Assembly (NCBI RefSeq): GCF_003459245.1
Contig: NZ_QRVG01000004.1
Coordinates: 57,073-121,072 of the forward strand
Source of the DNA: Collinsella sp. AF23-2
GTDB lineage: Bacteria; Actinomycetota; Coriobacteriia; Coriobacteriales; Coriobacteriaceae
DNA length: 64,000 bases
Direction of reading: 5' to 3'
Shown: piece by piece, positions 25,489 to 33,911 of the stretch
Position numbering within the stretch: position 1 is the first letter of the stretch
Layout of the letters: the number at the start of each line of letters is the position of its first letter
Translations under genes and position numbers: made by a program
The notes under the pieces: model-generated
The model's database searches: none
What the model saw: only the letters and a program-made list of their open reading frames with translations
Told to the model about the DNA's origin: nothing

Positions 25489-25498
25489 GGATACGGAA
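25488..25498 (-). repeat. Shufflon site B (inverted)
   Basis: GGGATACGGAA on the plus strand, the exact reverse complement of site A. It heads silent cassette 1 (25297-25488) and lies 2 bases from the stop of cassette 2. Confidence 0.85.
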
Positions 25499-25500
25499 AA

Positions 25501-25671
25501 CTATTTGTCCTTGTTAAATAGAGCGATTCTTTTACTCTCGGTCTCGTTAAAGACGAGAATACTGTCACTTAAGAAGTTCACCGTAATCCTGGTTGCTCCG
25601 AGTTGAAAACCGAAGGTTGGCAAATTTTGGTTATTAAGTTCCACTTTCGCCGTAATGTCGTTGGAAGTCCG
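25501..25671 (-). pseudogene. Silent C-terminal cassette 2
   Basis: 56 codons from site C to TAG at 25503-25501, beginning RTSNDITAKVELNNQNLPTF and ending IALFNKDK. It is AT-richer than the surrounding phage genes. Joined product 106 residues. Confidence 0.82.
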
Positions 25672-25681
25672 GAATACGGAA
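25671..25681 (-). repeat. Shufflon site C (inverted, one mismatch)
   Basis: GGAATACGGAA differs from the consensus at one base, changing the encoded Ser-Val-Ser to Ser-Val-Phe. It may recombine less often. It heads silent cassette 2. Confidence 0.8.
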
Positions 25682-25683
25682 TG

Positions 25684-25827
25684 CTACTGAACACTCTGCG
25701 AAAAATTGGAGTTTTTGAAGTAGATGCTTACGGTTTTCCCGTCGTTTCTTTTGATGTCGATTGATGCGCCGCCATCATTCCACACCGAGAAGTACACAGC
25801 GACAGCCTGTTGCTTTAGGCCAAATCG
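25684..25827 (-). pseudogene. Silent C-terminal cassette 3
   Basis: 47 codons from site D to TAG at 25686-25684, beginning RFGLKQQAVAVYFSVWNDGG with the segment KTVSIYFKNSNF. It is the shortest tip; joined product 97 residues. Confidence 0.82.
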
Positions 25828-25837
25828 GGATACGGAA
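25827..25837 (-). repeat. Shufflon site D (inverted)
   Basis: Exact GGGATACGGAA. It heads silent cassette 3 and is 4 bases from the stop of cassette 4. Confidence 0.85.
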
Positions 25838-25841
25838 TGCT

Positions 25842-26090
25842 CTAGCTCAGCGTCACGTACTTCCAGTCAGTCCAATTTGAGCCGTTGCGTTTGTTTCTGA
25901 TCGCTATCTTGTCGGAGCCGAATCCAAACGCGAGCTGCGCCGAGTAGGTTTTATCACCGAAATTTTGCTGGATGACAATGCAACTATTTCCTCCAAGTTT
26001 AGACGGGAACCCTTTCGGGTCGGGTGACGTATTAAGAATGAGCGCCGTGGGTGGGTTGTCCAAATCGTTAACTTCCATCGCGTAAACGCG
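25842..26090 (-). pseudogene. Silent C-terminal cassette 4
   Basis: 82 codons from site E to TAG at 25844-25842. The tip contains NPPTALILNTSPDPKGFPS and ends with NGSNWTDWKYVTLS, a pattern common at the ends of phage tail fibres and pyocin-type tips. It has an internal Met, so it could be mistaken for a 78-residue gene on its own, but no ribosome-binding site precedes it. Joined product 132 residues. Confidence 0.85.
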
Positions 26091-26100
26091 GGATACGGAA
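26090..26100 (-). repeat. Shufflon site E (inverted, touching the recombinase gene)
   Basis: Exact GGGATACGGAA, ending at 26100; the recombinase stop codon (TCA on the plus strand) starts at 26101. It heads silent cassette 4. Inversions therefore never disturb the recombinase gene. Confidence 0.85.
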
Positions 26101-26967
26101 TCACATCTCCATCGCCGCTGTGTACGAATCGCTCGCCCTAGCCACGACCGTGCGGAAACTCTGCAAATAGTGGCTCATGGCCGTATTCACCGTTGAATGC
26201 CCCAGCGCCACGACGATGTCCTCGATGGCTGCACCGTGCTCAAGCGATATGGTCGCCCACGAGTGGCGCAGACAAGTCATGGGCACATGCGGCAGGCTGA
26301 ATCGCTTACAGAATGCGCGGAACTTGCGGGCGACGGCGTTGGGGTCGAGCAGGCACAGGCGCCCAGACCTACGCGCCCCACGTATCGCACGAAGGCGCTC
26401 CAATGCAAAGCGCGGCAGTTTTAGCTTGCGGTCAGACAGCTTGGTCTTGCATCCCGTCTCGATGACCTCGCCGCCCACGACGTGCAGGCCACGCTGTACG
26501 TGAACCCATCCCGAGCGCCAGTCCACATCCTCGATTCTCACGGCGCACGCCTCACATCGGCGAAGCCCGAGAGCGGCACCCAAGAGCACGGCGGCCTCAA
26601 ATGGCTGTCCCACGATTGCTTTCAGCGTAGTGCGCTCCTGCTCAGCGGTCAGTGTCGGTCGGCGCACGGTTGGCTTTTGCGGCAGCTCCACGCCCTGCGT
26701 AACGTCCCAGATGCGCAGTTGGTGGCGGCGCAAGACCCAGCGGTATATCTGGCGGAATGTCTTGTAGGCCTTCTCGGCGGCACCGGGCAGGTCGAACGAA
26801 TCCACCCAATCCTGTACCTCTCCAAAGCTGATCGTCTCTATCTCGCGCCCGCCCCACATCGGCATCAGGTGGCAGCGGATGGCGCTTCGGTAGCCCTCCA
26901 GCGTGGTGGCGCGCAGGCGCTTACATTTGTCGGCCATGTACTCAGTGACGGCGGTGGAAAACAGCAT
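26101..26967 (-). CDS. Tyrosine recombinase, probable shufflon invertase
   Basis: 288 residues; the ATG at 26967 is fixed by an in-frame stop two codons upstream. Residues 1-85 form a SAM-like core-binding domain (RLRATTLEGYRSAIRCHLMP). The catalytic part has the first Arg in GAALGLRRCEACAVR, the beta-hairpin Lys in KTKLSDRKLKLP, box II TCLRHSWAT, then ALGHSTVNTAMSHY with His and the nucleophile Tyr. The usual first His of HxxR is Thr here. It lacks the N-terminal arm-binding domain of lambda-type integrases, like Rci and Xer. Its 3' end touches site E. It may also serve as the phage integrase, as no other integrase is seen in the window. Confidence 0.85.
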   Translation of the reverse strand: MLFSTAVTEYMADKCKRLRATTLEGYRSAIRCHLMPMWGGREIETISFGEVQDWVDSFDLPGAAEKAYKTFRQIYRWVLRRHQLRIWDVTQGVELPQKPTVRRPTLTAEQERTTLKAIVGQPFEAAVLLGAALGLRRCEACAVRIEDVDWRSGWVHVQRGLHVVGGEVIETGCKTKLSDRKLKLPRFALERLRAIRGARRSGRLCLLDPNAVARKFRAFCKRFSLPHVPMTCLRHSWATISLEHGAAIEDIVVALGHSTVNTAMSHYLQSFRTVVARASDSYTAAMEM

Positions 26968-26990
26968 TTTTGATCAATCCAATCTCTTAG

Positions 26991-27039
26991 AAATCCCAGA
27001 CGTTTCGCATGGTAGACCTCCGCGTTTCGTCTGGGATTT
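26991..27039 (+). terminator. Dyad before lysis genes, probable terminator
   Basis: AAATCCCAGACG (26991-27002) pairs with CGTCTGGGATTT (27028-27039) over 25 bases, followed by TTT. It lies between the divergent recombinase and lysis operon. It could stop plus-strand tail transcripts; a recombinase-related binding site is an alternative. Confidence 0.5.
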
Positions 27040-27112
27040 TTGGCTTTAAAGCGCGGGGGACATGGCTTGGATACTCGCAATAAATACCAAGCGTAGGAGG
27101 GGAGGTGAGTGG

Positions 27113-27526
27113 ATGGAAGTGCTAAAGCTCTTTGCGCCTTATGGCCCTGGCTGGCTCGGCGGCGCGGCACTGGCGCTCATCGCCTTTTATTTCGGAAAGC
27201 AATTTCTCGAAGAGTACAAGCGTCAGAACGAGCGCAAGGCCGGCATCGACCTCAAACGCGAGGAGCGGAAGCAGGCCGAGGTCGACGAGCGCGCGCAGCG
27301 GGACCGCGAGCGCTCGCAGATGGAAGGCCGCATCGCCGCGCAGATGGAGCGAAGCAACAGCCTCATGGAGGCCATGAAGACCCTCATGGAGTCGGTCGTG
27401 GCGTCCAACGAGGTCCTGCACAACGACCTTGCGCACAGCCAGGCGAGAAGCCAAGGCATGGCGCAGAAGGTCGACCACATCTGCGACCGGGTTGACCTGC
27501 TCTACGACAAAGAAACATGCAGATAG
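27113..27526 (+). CDS. Membrane-anchored coiled-coil protein in lysis cassette
   Basis: 137 residues from the ATG at 27113, which has the strong RBS AGGAGGGGAGG upstream; an open upstream extension to 27062 has none. One N-terminal membrane span (GWLGGAALALIAFYFG) is followed by a long charged coiled coil (RKAGIDLKREERKQAEVDER and NSLMEAMKTLMESVVASN). Proteins like this occur just before holins in Gram-positive phages and may be a second holin or holin partner. Function not proven. Confidence 0.65.
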   Translation: MEVLKLFAPYGPGWLGGAALALIAFYFGKQFLEEYKRQNERKAGIDLKREERKQAEVDERAQRDRERSQMEGRIAAQMERSNSLMEAMKTLMESVVASNEVLHNDLAHSQARSQGMAQKVDHICDRVDLLYDKETCR

Positions 27527-27534
27527 GAGGAAAA

Positions 27535-27765
27535 ATGACTACCGATGACATTATCCACAAGCTGACGAGCCGCAAGTTCTGGCTGTGCACGGCTGCCTTT
27601 TTGGGCTCCGTCGCGACCAGCGTGGCCGGCATCGCCACGGACAACCAGACCGTCGCCGCCATCGGCACGGTGTGCGGGGTCGCGAGTGCGGCCATCTACG
27701 CCGCGGCCGAGCAGGCCGTGGACGCCGCGCGACTCAAGTCGGGAGGCGAGCATGACGGAGACTAA
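27535..27765 (+). CDS. Phage holin
   Basis: 76 residues from ATG 27535 (AGGAGG upstream). It begins MTTDDIIHKLTSRKFWLCTA, has two hydrophobic segments (about residues 16-36 and 43-62, AAIGTVCGVASAAIYAAAEQ), and a charged C-terminus. This matches small holins of phages infecting Gram-positive bacteria. The stop lies inside the endolysin start region, an overlapping lysis pair. Holins set the time of lysis by forming pores. Confidence 0.78.
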   Translation: MTTDDIIHKLTSRKFWLCTAAFLGSVATSVAGIATDNQTVAAIGTVCGVASAAIYAAAEQAVDAARLKSGGEHDGD

Positions 27766-28891
27766 CGCCGAGCCTAAGCGCAAGCTGCCGTTGCGTAGCG
27801 CCTTTGCCGTTGTCCTCGCCCTTGTGGCAGCGCTCGCCGCCCCGCTCAGCGCCGAAGCCTACCAGAGCCAAGATGCCTACGTGAGCAATGGACACGGCTA
27901 CCTCAACGCCCAGTACTTGGTTATCCATGAGACGGCGAACCCCGGCGCATCCGCGTGGAACCACGTGCTGTACTGGCGCGGCAATGATACCTACGCGGTA
28001 CATCACGTCATGGAGCTGGACGGCTCCACGGTCTACAACACGGTCGAGGAGAATCGATTGTGCTGGCATGTCGGAAACGGCAACGGCTACACGATCGGCA
28101 TCGAGTTGGCGCATGCCACCAATGCCTCTGACTTCTCCAAGCAGTGGAATGAAGCAGTCAAGTGGGCGGGCGATGAGCTCCGCGCCCACGGTTGGGACAC
28201 GTCTCGACTCTTGAGCCACTACGAGGCAGCTCAACGCTGGGGCGGCAGCGACCATACCGACCCGAACGGATATTTCCGTCAGTACGGCAAGACGTGGTAC
28301 GAATTCAAGCAGGCTGTCGCGGCTTATCTCGGCAGCGGCTATGTCGCACCCATCGCTCCCACCAACGGTAATGGGGGAACGTACCAGCCATCCACTTCTG
28401 CCACGCGCACGAGTTTCCCGAAGTCCACGGGCAAGAGCGTCAACATCCACTACGCTTTGCACAATCGCGGCGGCGGCTGGAACGAAGTCGTGACCAATTT
28501 CGACGACAGCACCAGCGAGGGCTTTGCCGGCGTACCCTATGGATCGCACGACATGCTCATTGCCTGGGTTGATTCTGGCACCCTCATGTATCGAGTCCAC
28601 ACCAAGGAAAGCGGCTGGCTCGACTACGTCCAGACCGCCAACTACGGTGACTCCGTCAACGGCATGGCGGGCATCTGGGGCCAGACCATCGACGGCGTGA
28701 TGATGTACTACATCACCCCGTCTGGCGAATGGAAACAGGTCTACTACCGTGCTCAGGACGTTGCACACGCAAACTGGCACGATGAGGTCTGCGATGACGG
28801 CTCCACCTACGGCGGCGATGACTACGCTGGCATCTATGGCTATGCGCTTGATCGTCTCCAGTGCTACGTGTCTGACGGTACCCGCCGATGA
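27752..28891 (+). CDS. Endolysin: secreted N-acetylmuramoyl-L-alanine amidase
   Basis: 379 residues from ATG 27752 overlapping the holin end. Residues about 10-36 form a clear signal peptide (basic KRK, hydrophobic AFAVVLALVAALAAPL, then SAEA before YQSQ). Residues about 45-200 match the Amidase_2 fold: LVIHETANPG with zinc His, YAVHHVM, IGIELAH and LLSHYEAAQRW. The C-terminal 160 residues contain Trp-rich repeats (GGGWNEVVTN, SGWLDYV, SGEWKQVYYR) that probably bind the cell wall. A signal peptide implies export by the host Sec system, so the holin may trigger activation instead of release. Confidence 0.9.
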   Translation: MTETNAEPKRKLPLRSAFAVVLALVAALAAPLSAEAYQSQDAYVSNGHGYLNAQYLVIHETANPGASAWNHVLYWRGNDTYAVHHVMELDGSTVYNTVEENRLCWHVGNGNGYTIGIELAHATNASDFSKQWNEAVKWAGDELRAHGWDTSRLLSHYEAAQRWGGSDHTDPNGYFRQYGKTWYEFKQAVAAYLGSGYVAPIAPTNGNGGTYQPSTSATRTSFPKSTGKSVNIHYALHNRGGGWNEVVTNFDDSTSEGFAGVPYGSHDMLIAWVDSGTLMYRVHTKESGWLDYVQTANYGDSVNGMAGIWGQTIDGVMMYYITPSGEWKQVYYRAQDVAHANWHDEVCDDGSTYGGDDYAGIYGYALDRLQCYVSDGTRR

Positions 28892-28986
28892 TGGGCATCG
28901 TCGTAGCCTTTATCCTCGGCTCCACCTTCGGCAGCCTGATTTTCTTCATGGCTTTGTGCATTGTTGGCGCGTTTCGAGACGATTAA
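28888..28986 (+). CDS. Small membrane peptide, DUF3789-like
   Basis: 32 residues; the ATG overlaps the endolysin stop. It is almost entirely one membrane helix (VAFILGSTFGSLIFFMALCI) with a short acidic end. The pattern with Gly residues and a MALCI end matches small DUF3789-type phage peptides. It may assist lysis or exclusion. It is the last phage gene before the terminator. Confidence 0.6.
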   Translation: MMGIVVAFILGSTFGSLIFFMALCIVGAFRDD

Positions 28987-29020
28987 AATAAAGGCGCAAT
29001 ACAAACCTCATTTGAGGTTA

Positions 29021-29062
29021 TTGGCCCCGCTCCCGAATTGATGGAAATGGGGCCAATTTTTT
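29021..29062 (+). terminator. Rho-independent terminator ending the prophage operon
   Basis: TTGGCCCC (29021-29028) pairs with GGGGCCAA (29049-29056), followed by six T residues. Strong structure after the last lysis gene. Confidence 0.88.
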
Positions 29063-29118
29063 ATCTAGCGGTTGCGCCCGCGTCCTAACTCAGACCATAA
29101 GTTCTGAAATATGCAGGT

Positions 29119-29178
29119 CTATGGAGACCTTACAAACTGTATAACTGCACTATGGAGCACTATGCTAACCTATGGGAG
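29119..29178. repeat. CTATGG direct repeats, possible prophage right junction
   Basis: CTATGGAG occurs at 29119-29126 and 29150-29157 and CTATGGGAG at 29170-29178, with a related CTATGC at 29160. The first copy sits in a small palindrome AGGTCT-ATGG-AGACCT. The cluster lies between the last phage terminator and the host gene pnp, where an attachment site must be. The other junction is outside the window, so no core can be confirmed. In the rest of 29063-29353 only a terminator and a leader hairpin are seen. Confidence 0.3.
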
Positions 29179-29219
29179 CCTTGGTATGTGTAACATCCAG
29201 TAAGGATTTGTACATGCTA

Positions 29220-29250
29220 AGAGCGTCCTGCGCAGCGGGGCGCTCTTTTT
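29220..29250 (+). terminator. Terminator upstream of pnp
   Basis: AGAGCGTCC pairs with GGGGCGCTCT with wobbles over a CG-rich loop, followed by five T residues. It may end the host gene that lay left of pnp before integration, or act as an attenuator in the pnp leader. Confidence 0.7.
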
Positions 29251-29317
29251 GTGTAAGGGCGCGAACAATCACGCTCTGAAGCGTGGCGGGGGCAGGGGGC
29301 CCGCGTCACATGAGAAG

Positions 29318-29340
29318 CCCACAGGCAAGGGGCCTGTGGG
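29318..29340 (+). promoter_or_regulatory. Hairpin in the pnp leader adjoining the ribosome-binding site
   Basis: CCCACAGGC (29318-29326) pairs perfectly with GCCTGTGGG (29332-29340), 4 bases before the AAAGGAG ribosome-binding site at 29343. In Escherichia coli PNPase controls its own mRNA through a leader stem, so this is a candidate for similar control. Confidence 0.5.
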
Positions 29341-29353
29341 GTAAAGGAGAACA

Positions 29354-31600
<2,247 letters not shown>

Positions 31601-31625
31601 CAGCCGTACATAAGCAGCTCATGCA

Positions 31626-31656
31626 AGGGCGACTCCTAAGGGGTCGCCCTTTTGTT
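31626..31656 (+). terminator. Terminator after pnp
   Basis: AGGGCGAC (31626-31633) pairs with GTCGCCCT (31643-31650), followed by TTTTGTTT. Its descending arm also takes part in the large dyad of the next element. Confidence 0.85.
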
Positions 31657-31794
31657 TGCGCCCGGGAGGGCCGCATATGAAGTTTCCTGCTCTACAGTCC
31701 TGCGCAAGACGGAAAGCACATTAAGTGCTTTCCTTTGCGTGCGGAACTCGCGATAAACTTCATATGCGCCCCTCCCGGTCGCAAGCAAAAGGGC
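31646..31794 (-). repeat. Structured intergenic element A1
   Basis: Outer arms of 40 bases (31646-31685 with 31755-31794) pair with only two true mismatches. Inside is a 9-bp perfect hairpin (GGAAAGCAC at 31711-31719 with GTGCTTTCC at 31725-31733, loop ATTAA) and a short helper stem. Two blocks, 31677-31703 and 31738-31763, are identical in reverse complement to blocks in element A2, while the stems differ. It contains no gene. Candidate structured RNA, or a small mobile or palindromic element. Confidence 0.7.
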
Positions 31795-31918
31795 TGGTTA
31801 GTGTCGCTCGCTATTTAGTTAGACAGTCTATTCAGTAGTCAGATTTCAGATCTGTAGATAGCCGCAGCAGCATCTTCCCATATAAAACCGACCAAAACAA
31901 ACCTGTCCTTTTTTGGCA

Positions 31919-32051
31919 GGTTTCCCGTGGGGCGGGCGCTGATGAAGTTTATCGCGAGTTCCGCACGAACAGGAGGCCACTTAATGTGGCCTCCGTCGTG
32001 AGCAGGACTGTAGAGCAGGAAACTTCATCAGCGCCCGCCCCACGGGAAACC
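31919..32051 (+). repeat. Structured intergenic element A2
   Basis: Perfect 32-bp outer arms (31919-31950 with 32020-32051). Inside, GGAGGCCAC (31972-31980) pairs with GTGGCCTCC (31986-31994) over loop TTAAT; a helper stem CACGA/TCGTG surrounds it. The blocks 31942-31967 and 32002-32028 match A1 exactly, in opposite orientation. Compared with A1 the stem bases are changed on both sides together. Between A1 and A2 (31795-31918) nothing else is recognisable apart from a weak hairpin at 31899-31923. Confidence 0.72.
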
Positions 32052-32239
32052 GGCGGGATAGACCAGTTCAGATGGGGCTTTGATGCATGGGTGGTCTGTT
32101 GTTGTGCAAATGGGTATCATACTGGGGTTACTGCATCGACTCGGTGATGCATGTTTGTACGTTCCCGGCGGTCGGTTTGCCAGAAGCGCCCCGTCGGTTG
32201 TTCCAGACCCGTTTCGAAGAAAGGAAACAACACTCACTT

Positions 32240-33910
32240 ATGGCAGCTAAAAAATCATCTCCCTTGAAGATCATCCCGCTCGGCGGCCTTGACGGCATCG
32301 GCAAGAACATGACGGTCTTCGAGTGCGGCGACGACATGGTGCTCGTCGACGCCGGTCTCATGTTCCCGGATGACTCCCAGCCCGGTATCGACCTGGTGCT
32401 TCCCGACTACACCTATGTTCTAGAAAACGAGGAGAAGCTACGCGGTATCGTCGTTACCCACGGCCACGAGGACCACACCGGTTCGCTTCCGTATCTGCTG
32501 CAGGATCTCAACAATAAGGTGCCCATCTTCTCGAGCAAGCTGACGCTTGGCTTTATCGAGGGCAAGCTCTCCGAGTTTCGCATCCGCGCACCTAAGTTCC
32601 GCGAGGTCAAGGGCGGCAGCCATGTCAACCTCGGCGGCATCTCGCTCGACTTCTTCTCGATGACGCACTCCATTCCCGGCGCTCTGGGCGTGTTCATCCG
32701 CACCAATCAGGGCACCGTCATGCACACGGGCGACTTTAAGCTCGACCAGACGCCCATCGATGGCGTCACGCCCGACTATGCCGCTATCAGCCGCTTTGCC
32801 AAGCAGGGCATCGACCTGCTGCTTTCCGACTCCACCAACGCCACGGTTCCGGGCTTTACCAAGTCTGAGGCCGAGGTTGGTCCCAACCTGCTGCACGCCA
32901 TCAAGAATGCGCCGGGTCGCGTGTTCGTCGCGTCGTTCTCGAGCCACATCCATCGTCTGCAGCAGATCTGCGATGCCGCCCGCAAGTGCGGCCGTAAGGT
33001 CGTCGTGACCGGTCGCTCCATGCTCACGAACACCCGCGTGGCGCGTGAGCTTGGCTACCTCAACATCGACGACGCCGATATCATCGATGCCTTCGACATT
33101 GACAACCTGCCCGACGACAAGATTGTCGTCATGTGTACCGGTTCGCAGGGCGAGCCTCTGTCGGCCCTTTCGCGCATGGCCAACGGCGAGCACAAGACGC
33201 TCTCCATCCACGAGGGCGATACCGTCATCCTCTCGGCAACGCCGGTCCCCGGTAACGAGAAGGCCGTTCAGCAGGTCGTCAACAGCCTGGCCAAGCTCGG
33301 CTGCGACGTGTGGGATAAGAACCGCGCTCTCGTTCACGTCTCCGGTCACGGTAGCCAGGAGGAGCTCAAGCTCCTGATGGCCATGGCCAAGCCCACGTAC
33401 TTTATGCCGGTTCACGGTGAAGCCGTGCATCTGCGCGCCCATGCCCAGCTGGCCCGCAAGATGGGTCTCAAGGACGATCATATCTTTATCCTCGACAACG
33501 GCGACACGCTCGAGATGCGTGGCGGTATCGTTAAGCGCGGTACGCCCGTCGAGTCCGGCGTCGTCTACGTCGACGGCCTGCGTATCGGCGATACCGACCC
33601 CATCGTCTTGCGCGATCGTCAGAAGCTCGCCAACGACGGTATGGTTACCGCTGTTGCCATCGTCTCGCTTAAGCACAAGAAGATCGAGGCCATCGAGTTC
33701 TCGGGCCGTGGTGTCTCGTTTGCCATCGACGACCAGTTCTCCGAGGATGCCTCCGCATCCATTATGAAGACGATCGAGAAGGGCAAGTTCGGCTTTACGA
33801 GCAGCGGTTCCGATGCCATTCGCAAGGCCGTACGCGATTCGCTCTCTAACTTTATCTGGAGCCGTACGCGCACCCGCCCGATGATCATCCCGGTCGTCAT
33901 GGAGGTTTAG
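32240..33910 (+). CDS. rnj: Ribonuclease J
   Basis: 556 residues from the ATG at 32240 (AAGGA upstream); the frame is open back to 32087 but the family starts here (KIIPLGGLDGIGKNMTVFE). The metallo-beta-lactamase core has THGHEDHTG at about residue 72-80, HTGDFKLDQTP, a beta-CASP region (LSDSTNATVPG, CTGSQGEPLSAL) and VHGEAVHLRAH. RNase J is a 5' exonuclease and endonuclease in RNA decay and rRNA processing. It is the first gene of a run through cinA; ftsK begins one base after its stop. Confidence 0.97.
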   Translation: MAAKKSSPLKIIPLGGLDGIGKNMTVFECGDDMVLVDAGLMFPDDSQPGIDLVLPDYTYVLENEEKLRGIVVTHGHEDHTGSLPYLLQDLNNKVPIFSSKLTLGFIEGKLSEFRIRAPKFREVKGGSHVNLGGISLDFFSMTHSIPGALGVFIRTNQGTVMHTGDFKLDQTPIDGVTPDYAAISRFAKQGIDLLLSDSTNATVPGFTKSEAEVGPNLLHAIKNAPGRVFVASFSSHIHRLQQICDAARKCGRKVVVTGRSMLTNTRVARELGYLNIDDADIIDAFDIDNLPDDKIVVMCTGSQGEPLSALSRMANGEHKTLSIHEGDTVILSATPVPGNEKAVQQVVNSLAKLGCDVWDKNRALVHVSGHGSQEELKLLMAMAKPTYFMPVHGEAVHLRAHAQLARKMGLKDDHIFILDNGDTLEMRGGIVKRGTPVESGVVYVDGLRIGDTDPIVLRDRQKLANDGMVTAVAIVSLKHKKIEAIEFSGRGVSFAIDDQFSEDASASIMKTIEKGKFGFTSSGSDAIRKAVRDSLSNFIWSRTRTRPMIIPVVMEV

Positions 33911-33911
33911 T

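Larger units (their letters stand above)
25078..26100. other. Shufflon: invertible cassette array for a tail protein C-terminus
   Basis: One forward site in the tail gene and four inverted copies divide this region into segments of 395, 172, 145 and 252 bp. Each inverted site heads a minus-strand reading frame that starts exactly at the TCC-GTA-TCC codons, stays open, and stops 1-5 bases before the neighbouring boundary. In the first segment the expressed end and silent cassette 1 lie tail to tail with stops at 25293-25295 and 25297-25299. Nothing but cassettes and sites is present. Because all silent cassettes face the opposite way, inversion between the forward site and any other site brings that cassette in frame. 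The region ends at the recombinase stop codon. Confidence 0.9.
1..29062. mobile_element. Siphovirus-type prophage, right-hand part
   Basis: A continuous run of phage genes fills this stretch: early genes, replication, packaging, HK97-type head, long non-contractile tail, shufflon, recombinase and lysis. All structural genes are on the plus strand; only the recombinase and the silent cassettes are on the minus strand. The left boundary is outside the window. The right boundary is placed at the strong terminator after the last phage gene; the true attachment site lies somewhere between about 29,063 and the pnp gene and cannot be fixed without the left junction. No truncated structural gene is seen, so the prophage may be functional, although two early genes look broken. 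Confidence 0.93.

Noticed and set aside
25355..25606. Plus-strand ORF of 83 codons inside the shufflon
   Set aside because: It spans site B and runs antisense to cassettes 1 and 2, whose minus-strand frames explain the region completely; no ribosome-binding site.
25842..26078. Minus-strand ORF read as an independent 78-aa gene
   Set aside because: Its frame continues upstream to site E in phase with the tail gene and has no own start signal; it is silent cassette 4.
26991..27039. attP core for the recombinase
   Set aside because: The arms are 12 bp with a 25-base spacer, too wide for a tyrosine-recombinase core, and no match exists at the right prophage end; kept only as a terminator candidate.
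29063..29353. tRNA gene as prophage attachment site
   Set aside because: No cloverleaf could be drawn in this gap; only a terminator, short repeats and a leader hairpin are visible.
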